Below are positions 1-8,666 of a DNA stretch of 43,112 nucleotides, one piece after another. The stretch is from an uncultured Verrucomicrobiota bacterium (GTDB lineage Bacteria; Verrucomicrobiota; Verrucomicrobiia; Limisphaerales; UBA1096): the NCBI GenBank assembly GCA_913030945.1, contig CAJWEP010000005.1:1-43112 (forward strand), in the 5' to 3' direction. Both the position numbers and the translations under genes were made by a program. How positions within the stretch are numbered: position 1 is the first letter of the stretch; each line of letters begins with the position of its first letter. The notes beneath the pieces are model-generated. The model ran no database searches and was not told the origin of the DNA. It was given only the letters and a program-made list of their open reading frames with translations.

Positions 1-884
1 CCAAGCGCGGTGTTGGACCGGTCGTGTTGATCGAACGCCGCGCCGAGATCGGTGGTACACCGATGGGTTACCGCAAAAAACAGGGTGGCGTGCCGACCTT
101 TGTAGAGTGGACGCGCGGCCGGGTGGTGTTTGGCGAAGAACTAGCTGGGCGCCTGGCCAAGCGTCTCGCCCATACCGACACCGCGATTCGGCTGGGCACG
201 CAGGTGACGAAAATTGATCCCGCCGAAAAACGGCTGACTCTGCTCGGGCCCGAAGGTGTGTGCGACATCACCGCCGATGCCGTCGTGCTGGCGGCCGGTG
301 CCCGCGAACAGACACCTGCCGAGAAGGGTTGGCTCGCTGGTGCGCGAACGTCGCGGATCAGTTTTACACGGCACTTGACCGGCTGGCTCGAAAGACACGG
401 GTTGCTCCCTGCGCGCAAGCCGGTGGTGATGGGCTCGGACCTGATCGCCTACTCGGCGGCGGCCAAGCTGCGTGAGGCCGGCAGCGACGAGCCGGTGATG
501 ATCGACCAGCGGCGCAGTCCCGGCGCCGGATTGTTCGAGCGGCTGTTTTTCCGCCGATGGACGCGCCCTGATTGGTCGGGCGGCGTGACGGCTGCTGAGA
601 TAAAGGGCGACCGCTCCGCTGCCGGCGTACAGTCAAGCGATGGCCAAGAGTGGCCCGGCGACGGAGTGATGGTTTGCGGGGAACTGGTGCCAAACACTGA
701 ATTGGCGCTGCTGGGCGGCTTGGCCGTCGAGCTGCCATCGCGACAACTGCAACTGGCACGTGGCCAAGCGCTGTCGCAGCCTGGCTGGTTTGCCGCCGGC
801 AACGTGCTCAGGGGGTTCCACGGCGCGCAGTGGTGCTACTTCAACGGCCGTCGCGTGGCCCGTGCAGTCTCGCGTTTTCTCTAG
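1..884 (+). CDS. FAD/NAD(P)-dependent oxidoreductase, 5' partial (HcnB/opine-oxidase alpha-like)
   Basis: The frame is open to the left edge, reading KRGVGPVVLIERR before the first possible GTG, which is the second strand of a Rossmann fold. The GxGxxG and true start therefore lie outside the window. The remainder shows VVLAAGAREQTP, then a second nucleotide-binding half, and a C-terminal VPNTELALLGG followed by GWFAAGNVLRGFHGAQWCYFNGR, the usual closing FAD motif of this family. No cysteine cluster (BFD-like domain) follows, unlike typical HcnB. Together with the DAO-family gene 78 bp downstream it resembles two-subunit amino-acid or opine dehydrogenases (HcnBC, OoxAB, archaeal proline dehydrogenase). 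The substrate cannot be read from sequence. The palindrome half-site GGCCAAGCG occurs twice inside the gene. Confidence 0.8.
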   Translation, partial: KRGVGPVVLIERRAEIGGTPMGYRKKQGGVPTFVEWTRGRVVFGEELAGRLAKRLAHTDTAIRLGTQVTKIDPAEKRLTLLGPEGVCDITADAVVLAAGAREQTPAEKGWLAGARTSRISFTRHLTGWLERHGLLPARKPVVMGSDLIAYSAAAKLREAGSDEPVMIDQRRSPGAGLFERLFFRRWTRPDWSGGVTAAEIKGDRSAAGVQSSDGQEWPGDGVMVCGELVPNTELALLGGLAVELPSRQLQLARGQALSQPGWFAAGNVLRGFHGAQWCYFNGRRVARAVSRFL

Positions 885-962
885 GATGTTGGCTGGGCAA
901 CAGGTCGACTTGACACGGGAAGAGCCCGGGATAGTTTTTCTCGCACAAGATCGAAAGGGCTG

Positions 963-2201
963 ATGAACAGGGCTTTTGACGTGATTATAATTGGTGGTGG
1001 CGCATCGGGTTGCAGCACCGCAATGCAGCTTTCGCTTCAGGGCAGGAGTGTCCTTGTATTGGACAAGGCCCAGTTTGGTTCCGGATCAACGGGACAGGCA
1101 GCCGGTTTGGGAGCTCAGTTGCGGAGCAACCCGAGCGAAACACGACTTCTCATGGAGGGCATTGAGGTGGTTGGTGAGATGGAGAGGAAACTCAATGAGA
1201 AAATCTTCACCAGGACGGGATCGCTTCACGTCGCCGCCACCGAGGATCGTGCAGGGGAGTTGAGGGACTTTGTTGAATCGGGAAAAACCATCGGGTTCGA
1301 CATCGAACTTGTGGACAGGGAGTTCGCCAAAAGTAGGTTGCCTTGCATGCGAACCGACGACCTGATCGAGTTTTGTTACTGTCCGACCGACGGGCATTTC
1401 GCGCCCAGCGAACTGTTGAACGGCTACATCAGGATTGCGCGGGATGCCGGGGCCACCTTCTTGTCCCAGACACGCGTGGAGGACATCATGATGTCGGGAG
1501 GTAGGGTCAAGGGCGTTCAAACAGCCGGTGCATCCTTCTTTGCTCCAGTTGTGGTTAACGCGGCCGGTCCGTGGTCCTATCTGGTTGCGGAGTTGACGCA
1601 GACTCCTATGGCGACCGCGACGCTGGGACATTACTACCTGGTCACGGAGCCGGTTCCTGGGGTGCAGATTTCTCCCACGGATGCGGCCATTAGGGACAGG
1701 GCCAACCGCATTTACTCGAGACCTGAGATGGGTGGGCTACTGGTTGGTTCGTATGAACAAGAGCCTGTTGAATACAGCATGGAAGCACTGCCTGAGGATT
1801 TTCAAATGTCGGAAATTCGGATTCAAAGGGACAACCTCAATGTGGCCCTGCTGATCGAGGCCGCATCGCAGCGATTCCCATTCATCAATGAACGAACACC
1901 CATGAGTGTTACAACGGGCATCATGACTTTCACTCCCGATGGCCATGCACTCTGCGGTCCGGTGCACGATGTCGAGGGACTTTACTACTGCACCGGGTTC
2001 AACGGCCGTGGTGTATTCCAGAGCACCTCGGTGGGTTTTCTTCTGGCTGACATCATATGCAAAGGACGCAGTCGCTACCAAATGGGACATCTCGACGCGG
2101 ACCGGTTTTCAGGTGAACCATGGCTTGGCGACCGTGAATCCATAAGGACTCGCTGTTGCGACCGTTATGCGAATCATTACTTGATTGCTCCCAAGAGCTG
2201 A
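963..2201 (+). CDS. DAO-family FAD-dependent oxidoreductase (HcnC/sarcosine-oxidase beta-like)
   Basis: A 412-residue protein with an N-terminal FAD-binding motif IIIGGGASGCS (residues 9-19) followed by an acidic strand end (VLVLDKAQFGSGSTG). The C-terminus has TPDGHALCGPVHDVEGLYYCTGF, the closing motif of the DAO fold (PF01266) in sarcosine oxidase beta, glycine oxidase and HcnC. GAAAGGG lies just upstream of the ATG. It probably oxidises an amine or amino acid as partner of the preceding FAD protein. No signal peptide is seen, so it is cytoplasmic or membrane-associated through a partner. The exact substrate is unknown. Confidence 0.85.
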   Translation: MNRAFDVIIIGGGASGCSTAMQLSLQGRSVLVLDKAQFGSGSTGQAAGLGAQLRSNPSETRLLMEGIEVVGEMERKLNEKIFTRTGSLHVAATEDRAGELRDFVESGKTIGFDIELVDREFAKSRLPCMRTDDLIEFCYCPTDGHFAPSELLNGYIRIARDAGATFLSQTRVEDIMMSGGRVKGVQTAGASFFAPVVVNAAGPWSYLVAELTQTPMATATLGHYYLVTEPVPGVQISPTDAAIRDRANRIYSRPEMGGLLVGSYEQEPVEYSMEALPEDFQMSEIRIQRDNLNVALLIEAASQRFPFINERTPMSVTTGIMTFTPDGHALCGPVHDVEGLYYCTGFNGRGVFQSTSVGFLLADIICKGRSRYQMGHLDADRFSGEPWLGDRESIRTRCCDRYANHYLIAPKS

Positions 2202-2332
2202 TCATGAAGATCAACCGGGTAGTTCCGTTGAGAAAAAGGCTCATTTAGCTCGGGCCGTCCGTTTGCGAACTGCCTCCGGCAGCTAAGTGCTAGGCCAAGC
2301 GGAGAGAAAATGTTGCTTGGCATTCTCCACCG

Positions 2333-3088
2333 TCAATATCCGAAGGCGGGCTTGTAGCAGGCGTTATCAGGGGCGGACTGGGTATCCTCAGCTTTTCCCG
2401 AGGGGCCGTCCGTCAGACCGAAGTGTTTGGCGCGCAGCGCGGATGCCTTGCGATACTCGGCATGGCCGTCGGACATGACGAGGTTCCCGCCCCTAAAATG
2501 CACCGAGGCGTACCAGTCTGATTTAGGGCCTCTTGAGTGATGCCAGTAAGTGTATAAGCCCTTGCCGCAGCCACCGAACGATGGGCCGTAGGAGGGGCGC
2601 AATGCCGTGTAGCTCACGAGCCGAACGGTTTCCTGAATGATTGCCACCTCGGAAGGGTTGAGTACGCGGTCCATCGACATGTCCATTACGACGCCGTTGG
2701 GCAGGTAACTGGTGGCACTGGTTTTGGTGGCGTCCGAGGCGTCACCCGGTTTTTTCGCATCCGGGCACGTGTACACCTCGGTGCTGGGTCGATCTTGTCT
2801 TTGGAGGTAGGGCGCGATGGCGTACAGGCAGTTGTTGCGCCAGTAGGAGTTGCGCTTGTTCATGAAGTCGGGCACCTGCGACGCCTTGGGCGGGTATTTC
2901 TCGAAGTCGTTCTCGTAAAGCACCAGCGCGATGCCGATCTGTTTCATGTTGCCGAGGCACTGGGTCTGCCTGGCCTTTCCCTTCGCCTTGGCCAGGGCCG
3001 GCAGCAGCAACGCCGCCAGGATGGCAATGATGGCAATGACCACCAAAAGTTCAATCAGTGTGAATGCCTGGTTTGATTTTGGTTTCAT
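2333..3088 (-). CDS. Prepilin-type N-terminal methylation / H-X9-DG domain protein
   Basis: The chosen ATG gives [20 protein letters not shown], a textbook type II pseudopilin/type IV pilin leader: a short basic leader, a FTLIE cleavage/methylation site with Glu+5, then a hydrophobic helix. An upstream TTG would add 28 residues starting inside a palindrome copy and would spoil the leader, so it was rejected. Near the C-terminus [13 protein letters not shown] contains H, nine residues, then DG, the H-X9-DG motif typical of the large pseudopilin families of Planctomycetes and Verrucomicrobia. Such proteins are processed by prepilin peptidase and anchored in the inner membrane; their role is unknown. 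About 251 residues. Confidence 0.9.
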   Translation of the reverse strand: MKPKSNQAFTLIELLVVIAIIAILAALLLPALAKAKGKARQTQCLGNMKQIGIALVLYENDFEKYPPKASQVPDFMNKRNSYWRNNCLYAIAPYLQRQDRPSTEVYTCPDAKKPGDASDATKTSATSYLPNGVVMDMSMDRVLNPSEVAIIQETVRLVSYTALRPSYGPSFGGCGKGLYTYWHHSRGPKSDWYASVHFRGGNLVMSDGHAEYRKASALRAKHFGLTDGPSGKAEDTQSAPDNACYKPAFGY

Positions 3089-3162
3089 TTTGAAGTGCGA
3101 GTTGTCGGGTGAACGTACCAACTCGCCCAATGCTGTCAAACGGTAATGTGCAATGGACGTGA

Positions 3163-3174
3163 GCTTGGCCAAGC
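3163..3174. repeat. Iterated palindrome copy upstream of the pseudopilin gene
   Basis: GCTTGGCCAAGC, about 75 bp upstream of the pseudopilin ATG, intergenic. It contains a TTG that falsely extends the reading frame. Confidence 0.9.
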
Positions 3175-3187
3175 GCTTCGCCTTTTA

Positions 3188-4384
3188 CTAAAACCGTCCC
3201 ACCCAATGCGCGGTTCGCTCGAGGTACCAGTTGGGATTCCGGGGTAGGTAATTCTTGTATTTGTAGCCATCAATCCGTTTGGGTATCGCCGGTTCAATTT
3301 GTGTTCCTTCATGCCATTCGTTGAATGAGGTGATCCCGATCATGTCGGGCTCAACCTTGATGGCTGCCTCAAATTCGCGATCGTAATACGAGCCATTCTC
3401 TCGGCCCCTCGTGTTGCGTCCGTTCCAGGGTCGAATCCGGGTGTCATCGTAACCGGGCGCCACGCAGGGGATAAACAGTTTGTCATTTTTTTTTGCCCAA
3501 GAGGCCAAGGATTTCCAGTTGGCCGGGGTCGAGCCGTAGGTGAATCCATCTATGGCAAAGTAGGTGTAAAAACCGTCAAAATGTCCCTTCAAGAAAAATT
3601 CACCCTCCTTTTCCTTAACCCATAGGCCGATGATGATTGAATCGTATTGAGTTCCCCGAATCGTTTGCGCTCCGTTGGGAGAAAAAACCGTGGCCCAGTC
3701 CTTGGGCTTCGTCAGGTAGGAATCATAGAGATAAAACATGGTGCGATTCCCTCGCCTGCTGTCCCGGTAAAGGGCGGGATGGGAGCCATGACGGTTCAAC
3801 AGGTAGGTGATGGCTTCACGGACTGTGCCCGGATTGCGGCCGCCTGGGCCAATGTGGGGTTCTATGTGAAAATTAATCCGGATGCCTTCCTTTTGCGCCG
3901 CATCGAAAAGCGCAGGCAGCGTGCGGTCCGTGAACGAATTTTTCCCCCACCAGGACACGCAGATGGTTCCGACCCCTGCCTGCCTGAGCTGCCTCATGTG
4001 TTTCCGGAGCGTGGCAGGGTCATTCACGCTGTAACAACCCAGGGCGGGATAGAAATTGGCCCCGATGTTCTCACCGCCTGGGTACGATTTGGGAGGACCA
4101 CTCCGTGCGGAGACGGCATGATTCCAGTGATCGTAAGCGCCATCGGTCTCTGGATTCCCAAACCAAGGATAGTAAAAGGCGTGAATCCTTCGGTTTATCC
4201 GGGTGATCCGGGGTTCGGCTTTGGTATTATCCGTGGGCTGTTTGGCCAATTTCCCCCCATCGACAATTGCGGGTGAACCGGTTTGCTCCGTTGCAGTGAA
4301 CTGCACCGGGACACCTTGAACAACGCCAATCAACAGGATTGCCCTGAGTGTCGCGCTACAAGGAAACATCAGCCCATTATTCAT
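3188..4384 (-). CDS. Secreted GH99-like glycoside hydrolase (endo-alpha-mannosidase/mannanase fold)
   Basis: A 398-residue protein with a hydrophobic N-terminal signal region. After a linker it reads IHAFYYPWFGNPETDGAYDHW, the start of the GH99-type barrel, then GANFYPALGCYS, GVGTICVSWWG, INFHIEPH and, near residues 350-360, ITSFNEWHEGTQIEPA. The NEWHEG segment carries the acidic residues associated with catalysis in family GH99. Known members cleave alpha-1,2-linked mannosides internally; bacterial relatives act on alpha-mannan. The start codon overlaps the stop of the upstream ankyrin lipoprotein by four bases (ATGA), so the two are likely translationally coupled. Substrate is inferred only from family. 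Confidence 0.82.
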   Translation of the reverse strand: MNNGLMFPCSATLRAILLIGVVQGVPVQFTATEQTGSPAIVDGGKLAKQPTDNTKAEPRITRINRRIHAFYYPWFGNPETDGAYDHWNHAVSARSGPPKSYPGGENIGANFYPALGCYSVNDPATLRKHMRQLRQAGVGTICVSWWGKNSFTDRTLPALFDAAQKEGIRINFHIEPHIGPGGRNPGTVREAITYLLNRHGSHPALYRDSRRGNRTMFYLYDSYLTKPKDWATVFSPNGAQTIRGTQYDSIIIGLWVKEKEGEFFLKGHFDGFYTYFAIDGFTYGSTPANWKSLASWAKKNDKLFIPCVAPGYDDTRIRPWNGRNTRGRENGSYYDREFEAAIKVEPDMIGITSFNEWHEGTQIEPAIPKRIDGYKYKNYLPRNPNWYLERTAHWVGRF

Positions 4385-4776
4385 TTTGATTTTTCGTCCC
4401 TTAATTCTGCGGCTGTTTTGCCGCCGTGCTTGCGGAGGAGCGCGACGATTTCGTTTTGGGAGAAGTTTTTAGCGCAATCGAGTGGCGTTTCGTTGTCGGA
4501 GTTCACCGCGTTCACGTTTGCTTTGGTTGCGATGAGCAGTTCCACGATATCCGAGTGGCCGCACCACGCCGCCCAATGCAGGGACGATGCGCCGTACTGT
4601 CCGTCCCTGGTGTTGGTATCGGTACCAGCCACCAGGTGCCGTAGGACGACTTCCCTGTTCCCTGCCTCGGCAGCAGCCCAAATGGGTGTCCCGGGCGTTG
4701 AAATGGCTGTTGGGACTGGAGTCGCACATCCCGTCAGCAGCAAGGCTGAGGTGGTTGTGAGTAGGAGTGACTTCAT
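4381..4776 (-). CDS. Ankyrin-repeat lipoprotein
   Basis: A 131-residue protein. The N-terminus MKSLLLTTTSALLLTGCATP is a lipoprotein signal with lipobox LTGC (Cys17). It is followed by about three ankyrin repeats: TPIWAAAEAGNREVVLRHLVAG, SSLHWAAWCGHSDIVELLIA and ETPLDCAKNFSQNEIVALLRKHGG. The LRKHGGKTAAEL ending is common in verrucomicrobial ankyrin proteins. It is presumably anchored to a membrane facing the periplasm and mediates protein contact. The ATGA overlap with the GH99-like gene suggests joint expression; a physical partnership is only inference. Confidence 0.88.
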   Translation of the reverse strand: MKSLLLTTTSALLLTGCATPVPTAISTPGTPIWAAAEAGNREVVLRHLVAGTDTNTRDGQYGASSLHWAAWCGHSDIVELLIATKANVNAVNSDNETPLDCAKNFSQNEIVALLRKHGGKTAAELRDEKSK

Positions 4777-4949
4777 AGGACTACTGGCTGGGAAACCTAG
4801 AAAAATGGGTGAGAATTAACAAACCCAATCCTTCAAAAACAAGTTCGGCAGGCAAGAGGCGGCTGGATGGACGAGCCCGCGAGTCCGTTATTTAGCCAAG
4901 CGTTTTCTTGATTGTCTATAAGTGTTGGGGACACAATCTGTCGCGTTCA

Positions 4950-6200
4950 ATGTATCTCTCAAGCAAACTCCATCAGCAACACCTCAACGTGACGCGGCGC
5001 TACTTCCTGCAACTGGGAGCGGTTGGTTTCGCCGCGTTGAAAGCACAGCATGTGTGGGGGGATTCGGATGAATCCATCCTCGCCGATGCAACAGCTGACC
5101 TCGAGTATTTTACGCCGCAGGATGATTTCGACACGGTTGAGCGTGGCGATCCCTTGCCGTACAAACTCCCCTTGGCCAAGCGCCTTGAGGTCGGCTTGGA
5201 AAGGGAAACCTGGAAGCTCGATGTCGTGCCGGATCCCGAGAGCAATCCGCAGATGGGCAACCCGCTATCGAGGGCGAAGGGCAACGCGCTGGATTTCAAC
5301 GGGCTCATGAAGCTCGCCGAGAAACATGCGGTGCGGTTTCTCAAGGTCATGACCTGCAACAATATGAGTGAACTGCTGGGCATGGGTTTGTGGGAGGGCG
5401 TGCCGCTCCGCGACGTCATTTGGGCCACCAAACCGACGTCGAACATTCGACGCCTGTTCTATTACGGCCACCACAACGAAGATCCCAAGCAGATGTTTCG
5501 GAGCTCACTGCCGATCGGCCGCGTGCTTGAGGATCCGCCGGGCGACAACCCGGTGATCCTCTGTTACAAGCTCAACGGCCAATGGATCACCGGCAAACGG
5601 GGTGGCCCGGTGCGGATGCTGGTGCCCGATGCCTACGGCTTCAAGTCGGTCAAGTGGCTCAAGAGCGTTGTGCTCACCAACAATTACCAGGCCAACGACA
5701 CCTATGCCGGCGGCAACAACGACATCGATAGCTGGATGAAAACCATGAGTCGGTTTCACTTCAATCCGGAAAAGGCAAAGGTCGGCGAGCCGATCCCGGT
5801 AACCGGATGGGCACAGGTCGGCGTGGGCGGTTTGAGCAAGGTGCAGATCTGGATCAACCCGAAGGACAACAAGTGGCCTGAGGACGATCCGTACTTCACC
5901 AAGGCGCCGTGGCGGGACGCGACGATCCTGCCACCGCCCACCCGTTGGGGTGGTGATCTGCCGGGCGGCAGGCTCCCGGACAACGTGCGGTTTTTTGACA
6001 GGAACGGCCGACCGAAACATTGGCCTATGCGCTACACGCTTGTCCACTGGGCGACGTTGCTGAAGGGGATCGCCCCCGGCAGTTACGATGTGCGTTGCCG
6101 GACCATTGACCTCAACGGCATCGCCCAGCCGATGCCACGCCCGTTCCGCAAGTCCGGTCGCAACGCCATCCAGAGGTTCTCGCTGACGGTTGAGGCTTAA
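4950..6200 (+). CDS. Tat-exported molybdopterin-dependent oxidoreductase (sulfite oxidase family)
   Basis: An in-frame TTG at 4908 exists, but the ATG at 4950 gives a better N-terminus with the twin-arginine signal VTRRYFLQLGAVGFAAL. The middle contains VMTCNNMSELLGMGLWEGVPLRDV, corresponding to the Moco domain (PF00174); the Cys of MTCNN is the likely molybdenum ligand. The C-terminal part (PVTGWAQVGVGGLSKVQIWINP, then YDVRCRTIDLNG near the end) matches the Mo-co dimerisation domain (PF03404). Expected location is the periplasm. The electron donor and acceptor are unknown; the di-haem-type protein encoded next could be a partner, but that is speculative. One palindrome copy is read as PLAKR. 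Confidence 0.85.
   Translation: MYLSSKLHQQHLNVTRRYFLQLGAVGFAALKAQHVWGDSDESILADATADLEYFTPQDDFDTVERGDPLPYKLPLAKRLEVGLERETWKLDVVPDPESNPQMGNPLSRAKGNALDFNGLMKLAEKHAVRFLKVMTCNNMSELLGMGLWEGVPLRDVIWATKPTSNIRRLFYYGHHNEDPKQMFRSSLPIGRVLEDPPGDNPVILCYKLNGQWITGKRGGPVRMLVPDAYGFKSVKWLKSVVLTNNYQANDTYAGGNNDIDSWMKTMSRFHFNPEKAKVGEPIPVTGWAQVGVGGLSKVQIWINPKDNKWPEDDPYFTKAPWRDATILPPPTRWGGDLPGGRLPDNVRFFDRNGRPKHWPMRYTLVHWATLLKGIAPGSYDVRCRTIDLNGIAQPMPRPFRKSGRNAIQRFSLTVEA
5171..5180. repeat. Iterated palindrome copy in the molybdopterin enzyme gene
   Basis: Exact CTTGGCCAAG core, then CG; read as PLAKR. Confidence 0.85.
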
Positions 6201-6281
6201 TCATTTTCCAACTCGCTTCAGTTGAGGTTTGAGGTGCGGCCTCATCGGGAAGGTCGCTCCACCAAATTAGGCTTGCCTGGT

Positions 6282-8666
6282 ATGTCGCTGGGTTGGAGGA
6301 TTCGTGTTGTCTTTATTGTGAGTCCATTCATTCCGTTGAATTATTGCCGCTTGGCCAAGACGACCGGCTTGGCCGGCGCATTGGCTGTCGGCTTGGTCAA
6401 GCCGGGGGCGGTGGAGATCGATTTCAACCGGGACATCCGGCCGGTGCTTTCTGGGAACTGTTTCCAATGCCACGGGCCGGACGCGGCCAAGCGCAAGGCC
6501 GGGCTGCGGCTCGACACGCGCAAGGGCGCGATCGAGGCGCGCGACGGCGTGCGGGCGATCGATCCGGCACGCTTGGCCAAGAGCGAGCTGCTGGCGCGCA
6601 TCACGGCCACCGACCCCGACACGCGGATGCCGCCGCCGGAGGCGAACAGCCGCCTGGCCCCGGAGCAGGTGAAGCTTCTGAGTGCATGGGTCAAGGCTGG
6701 CGGCGAGTACGACCGGCATTGGGCGTTCAATCAACCTGTTCGCCGGCCGCTGCCAGGCTTGGCTCCCGAGCGGCGCGCCTGGGCGAAAAACGCGGTCGAT
6801 GTTTTTGTCGCGGCAAAGCTGGCAGAGGCCGGCGTTGATCCATCGCCGGAAGCGGCCAAGGCGACTCTGCTTCGCCGGGTGAGCCTCGACCTGGTTGGTC
6901 TGCCGCCGTCGCCGGAACAGATTGCTGCGTTCGTGAATGATTCAAGCGCCGATGCATTCGAAAAGGTGGTGGATAATTTGCTGCAATCACCGCACTACGG
7001 CGAGCGTTGGGGACGCCACTGGCTGGACGCCGCGCGTTATGCCGACTCCGACGGCTACAGCCACGATGCTGCACGCTCGATGTGGCCGTACCGAGACTGG
7101 GTCATTTCCGCGGTGAACAGCGACCTGTCGTTTGACCAGTTTATCGTCGAGCAACTCGCCGGCGATTTGTTGCCGGACGCGACGTTGGCCCAGCGTGTGG
7201 CCACCGGGTTTCACCGCAACACGCAGATCAACACCGAGGGCGGGGTGGACAAAGAGCAGTTTCGCATCGACTCGATCTTCGATCGCCTTGTCACCACCGG
7301 CGAGGTGATGTTTGGGCTGACCCTTGGCTGCGCCCAGTGCCATGAGCACAAGTATGATCCGGTTTCACAGACAGAATACTACCAGCTGTTTGCCTTTTTC
7401 AACAACGCGGACGAGCCGCGCATCGAAGCGCCGACGCCCGTGGTCACGGCCAGGCGCGCCGAGCACAATGCCCGCGTGAGGCAGCTTGAGGCCAAGCTAA
7501 AATCGTTGACCAAGGAGGATGCCGGGCGCAAGTCGGTCGAAGTCAGCTTGGCCAAGCTGAAAAAGGCGCGGCCAAGCGCGGCGACAACATTGGTGATGGC
7601 CAGGCGCAAGGAGCCCCGCACCACGCGGCGGTTCGTGCAGGGCGACTTCACACGGCCGGCGGAGACCGTGCAGCCTGGCACGCCCGCGTCGCTGCATCCC
7701 CTGGCCAAGCCGACGCCGGACCGGCTCGATTTCGCCCGCTGGGTCGCCGCCCGCGACAACCCGCTGTTGGCCCGCGTGACGGTGAACCGCACTTGGCAGC
7801 ACCTGTTCGGGCGGGGCATCGTGGAGACGGAAAACGACTTTGGATCGCAGGGCATCCCGCCGACGCACCCGAAGCTGCTCGACTGGTTGGCGGTCGAATT
7901 TATGGAGAACGGATGGAGCCTAAAGCAGATTCACCGGCTGATCGTGACCTCGGCGACGTACCGACAGGCATCCTCCGTGCGGCGTGCCGATCTTGATCAG
8001 CTTGACCCGCACAACAGGCTTCTGGCCAGGCAGTCTCGTTTCCGTCTGGATGCAGAGTTGATACGCGACATGGCGCTCGTCTCGAGCGGGTTGCTCAGCG
8101 CGAAGATGGGTGGGCCTGGGGTATTCCCGCCACAACCGGACGGCTGCATGGACCTTGGCCAGCACCGCAAAACGTGGAAGGCGAGCAGCGGTGAGGATCG
8201 ATTCCGCCGAGCCGCCTACACGTACCGCTGGCGCAACACGCCGCACCCGGCGCTGAAGGTGTTCGACGCCCCGGACGGCCTGGCCACGTGCACGCGCCGC
8301 ATCCGCTCGAACACGCCGCTGCAGGCATTGACACTGATGAACGACCCAGCATTCGTCGAGTTGTCGATCGGCTTGGCCAGGCGCCTGATGGCAGAGGCGG
8401 AAAGTTCAGCGAATCGCATTCGGCTTGGCTTTCAACTTTGTCTGGGTCGTGAACCAGACGCCGAGGAATTGCGACTGATCACTGAATTGGTTGCAGGCCA
8501 GCAAACTGAATTTGCGGCACAAACTGCCGAGGCCAAGGCGGTGGTGTCCAAGGCGTCTTCGCTTGGCCAAGCGGGAAAGCCGGCCGGCAGCGATGCGGCG
8601 CTGGCGGCGTGGACGATGGCCTCGCGCGTATTGCTCAACCTCGACGAAACGATCACCCGCGAATGA
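6282..8666 (+). CDS. PSCyt1/DUF1549/DUF1553 cytochrome c-domain protein
   Basis: The ATG at 6282 is preferred over an upstream TTG; it gives a hydrophobic export signal and about 794 residues. Domain order: Planctomycete cytochrome C (PSCyt1, PF07635) with CFQCH at residues 60-64; DUF1549 (PSCyt2) with LRRVSLDLVGLPPSPEQ, HYGERWGRHWLDAARYADSDG and a second CxxCH, CAQCH, near residue 350; then DUF1553 (PSD1) with NRTWQHLFGRGIVETENDFG, NGWSLKQIHRLIV and NTPLQALTLMNDPAFVE. At under 800 residues it is shorter than many members, which carry inserted lectin-like domains. The gene overlaps the next by ATGA. These pairs are abundant in Planctomycetes and Verrucomicrobia; a role in polysaccharide or redox metabolism is suspected, not proven. 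Four exact palindrome copies lie in this gene. Confidence 0.93.
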   Translation: MSLGWRIRVVFIVSPFIPLNYCRLAKTTGLAGALAVGLVKPGAVEIDFNRDIRPVLSGNCFQCHGPDAAKRKAGLRLDTRKGAIEARDGVRAIDPARLAKSELLARITATDPDTRMPPPEANSRLAPEQVKLLSAWVKAGGEYDRHWAFNQPVRRPLPGLAPERRAWAKNAVDVFVAAKLAEAGVDPSPEAAKATLLRRVSLDLVGLPPSPEQIAAFVNDSSADAFEKVVDNLLQSPHYGERWGRHWLDAARYADSDGYSHDAARSMWPYRDWVISAVNSDLSFDQFIVEQLAGDLLPDATLAQRVATGFHRNTQINTEGGVDKEQFRIDSIFDRLVTTGEVMFGLTLGCAQCHEHKYDPVSQTEYYQLFAFFNNADEPRIEAPTPVVTARRAEHNARVRQLEAKLKSLTKEDAGRKSVEVSLAKLKKARPSAATTLVMARRKEPRTTRRFVQGDFTRPAETVQPGTPASLHPLAKPTPDRLDFARWVAARDNPLLARVTVNRTWQHLFGRGIVETENDFGSQGIPPTHPKLLDWLAVEFMENGWSLKQIHRLIVTSATYRQASSVRRADLDQLDPHNRLLARQSRFRLDAELIRDMALVSSGLLSAKMGGPGVFPPQPDGCMDLGQHRKTWKASSGEDRFRRAAYTYRWRNTPHPALKVFDAPDGLATCTRRIRSNTPLQALTLMNDPAFVELSIGLARRLMAEAESSANRIRLGFQLCLGREPDAEELRLITELVAGQQTEFAAQTAEAKAVVSKASSLGQAGKPAGSDAALAAWTMASRVLLNLDETITRE
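6350..6359. repeat. Iterated palindrome copy, signal-peptide region of the PSCyt gene
   Basis: Exact core read as RLAK, followed within 50 bp by GGCTTGGCCGG and GGCTTGGTCAAGCC, so the export-signal region is built largely from core-like sequence. Confidence 0.85.
6572..6581. repeat. Iterated palindrome copy in the PSCyt1 domain
   Basis: Exact core, preceded by CG; read as RLAKS. Confidence 0.85.
7543..7560. repeat. Iterated palindrome, 18-bp copy in the PSCyt gene
   Basis: TCAGCTTGGCCAAGCTGA is perfect over 18 bp; read as SLAKL. Its outer arms differ from other long copies, so symmetry, not arm sequence, is shared. Confidence 0.95.
8560..8573. repeat. Iterated palindrome copy near the end of the PSCyt gene
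   Basis: CGCTTGGCCAAGCG; read as SLGQAG in a Lys/Ala linker close to the C-terminus. Confidence 0.9.

Noticed and set aside
2270-2332. Small dyads (CTGCC-TCC-GGCAG and a GGAGA/TCTCC pair) between converging genes
   Set aside because: The stems are about 5 bp with bulges; the region also holds a palindrome variant, which may explain the symmetry.
3089-3172. Extended start of the pseudopilin at a TTG within a palindrome
   Set aside because: It would place 28 residues before the prepilin leader, which normally starts the protein.
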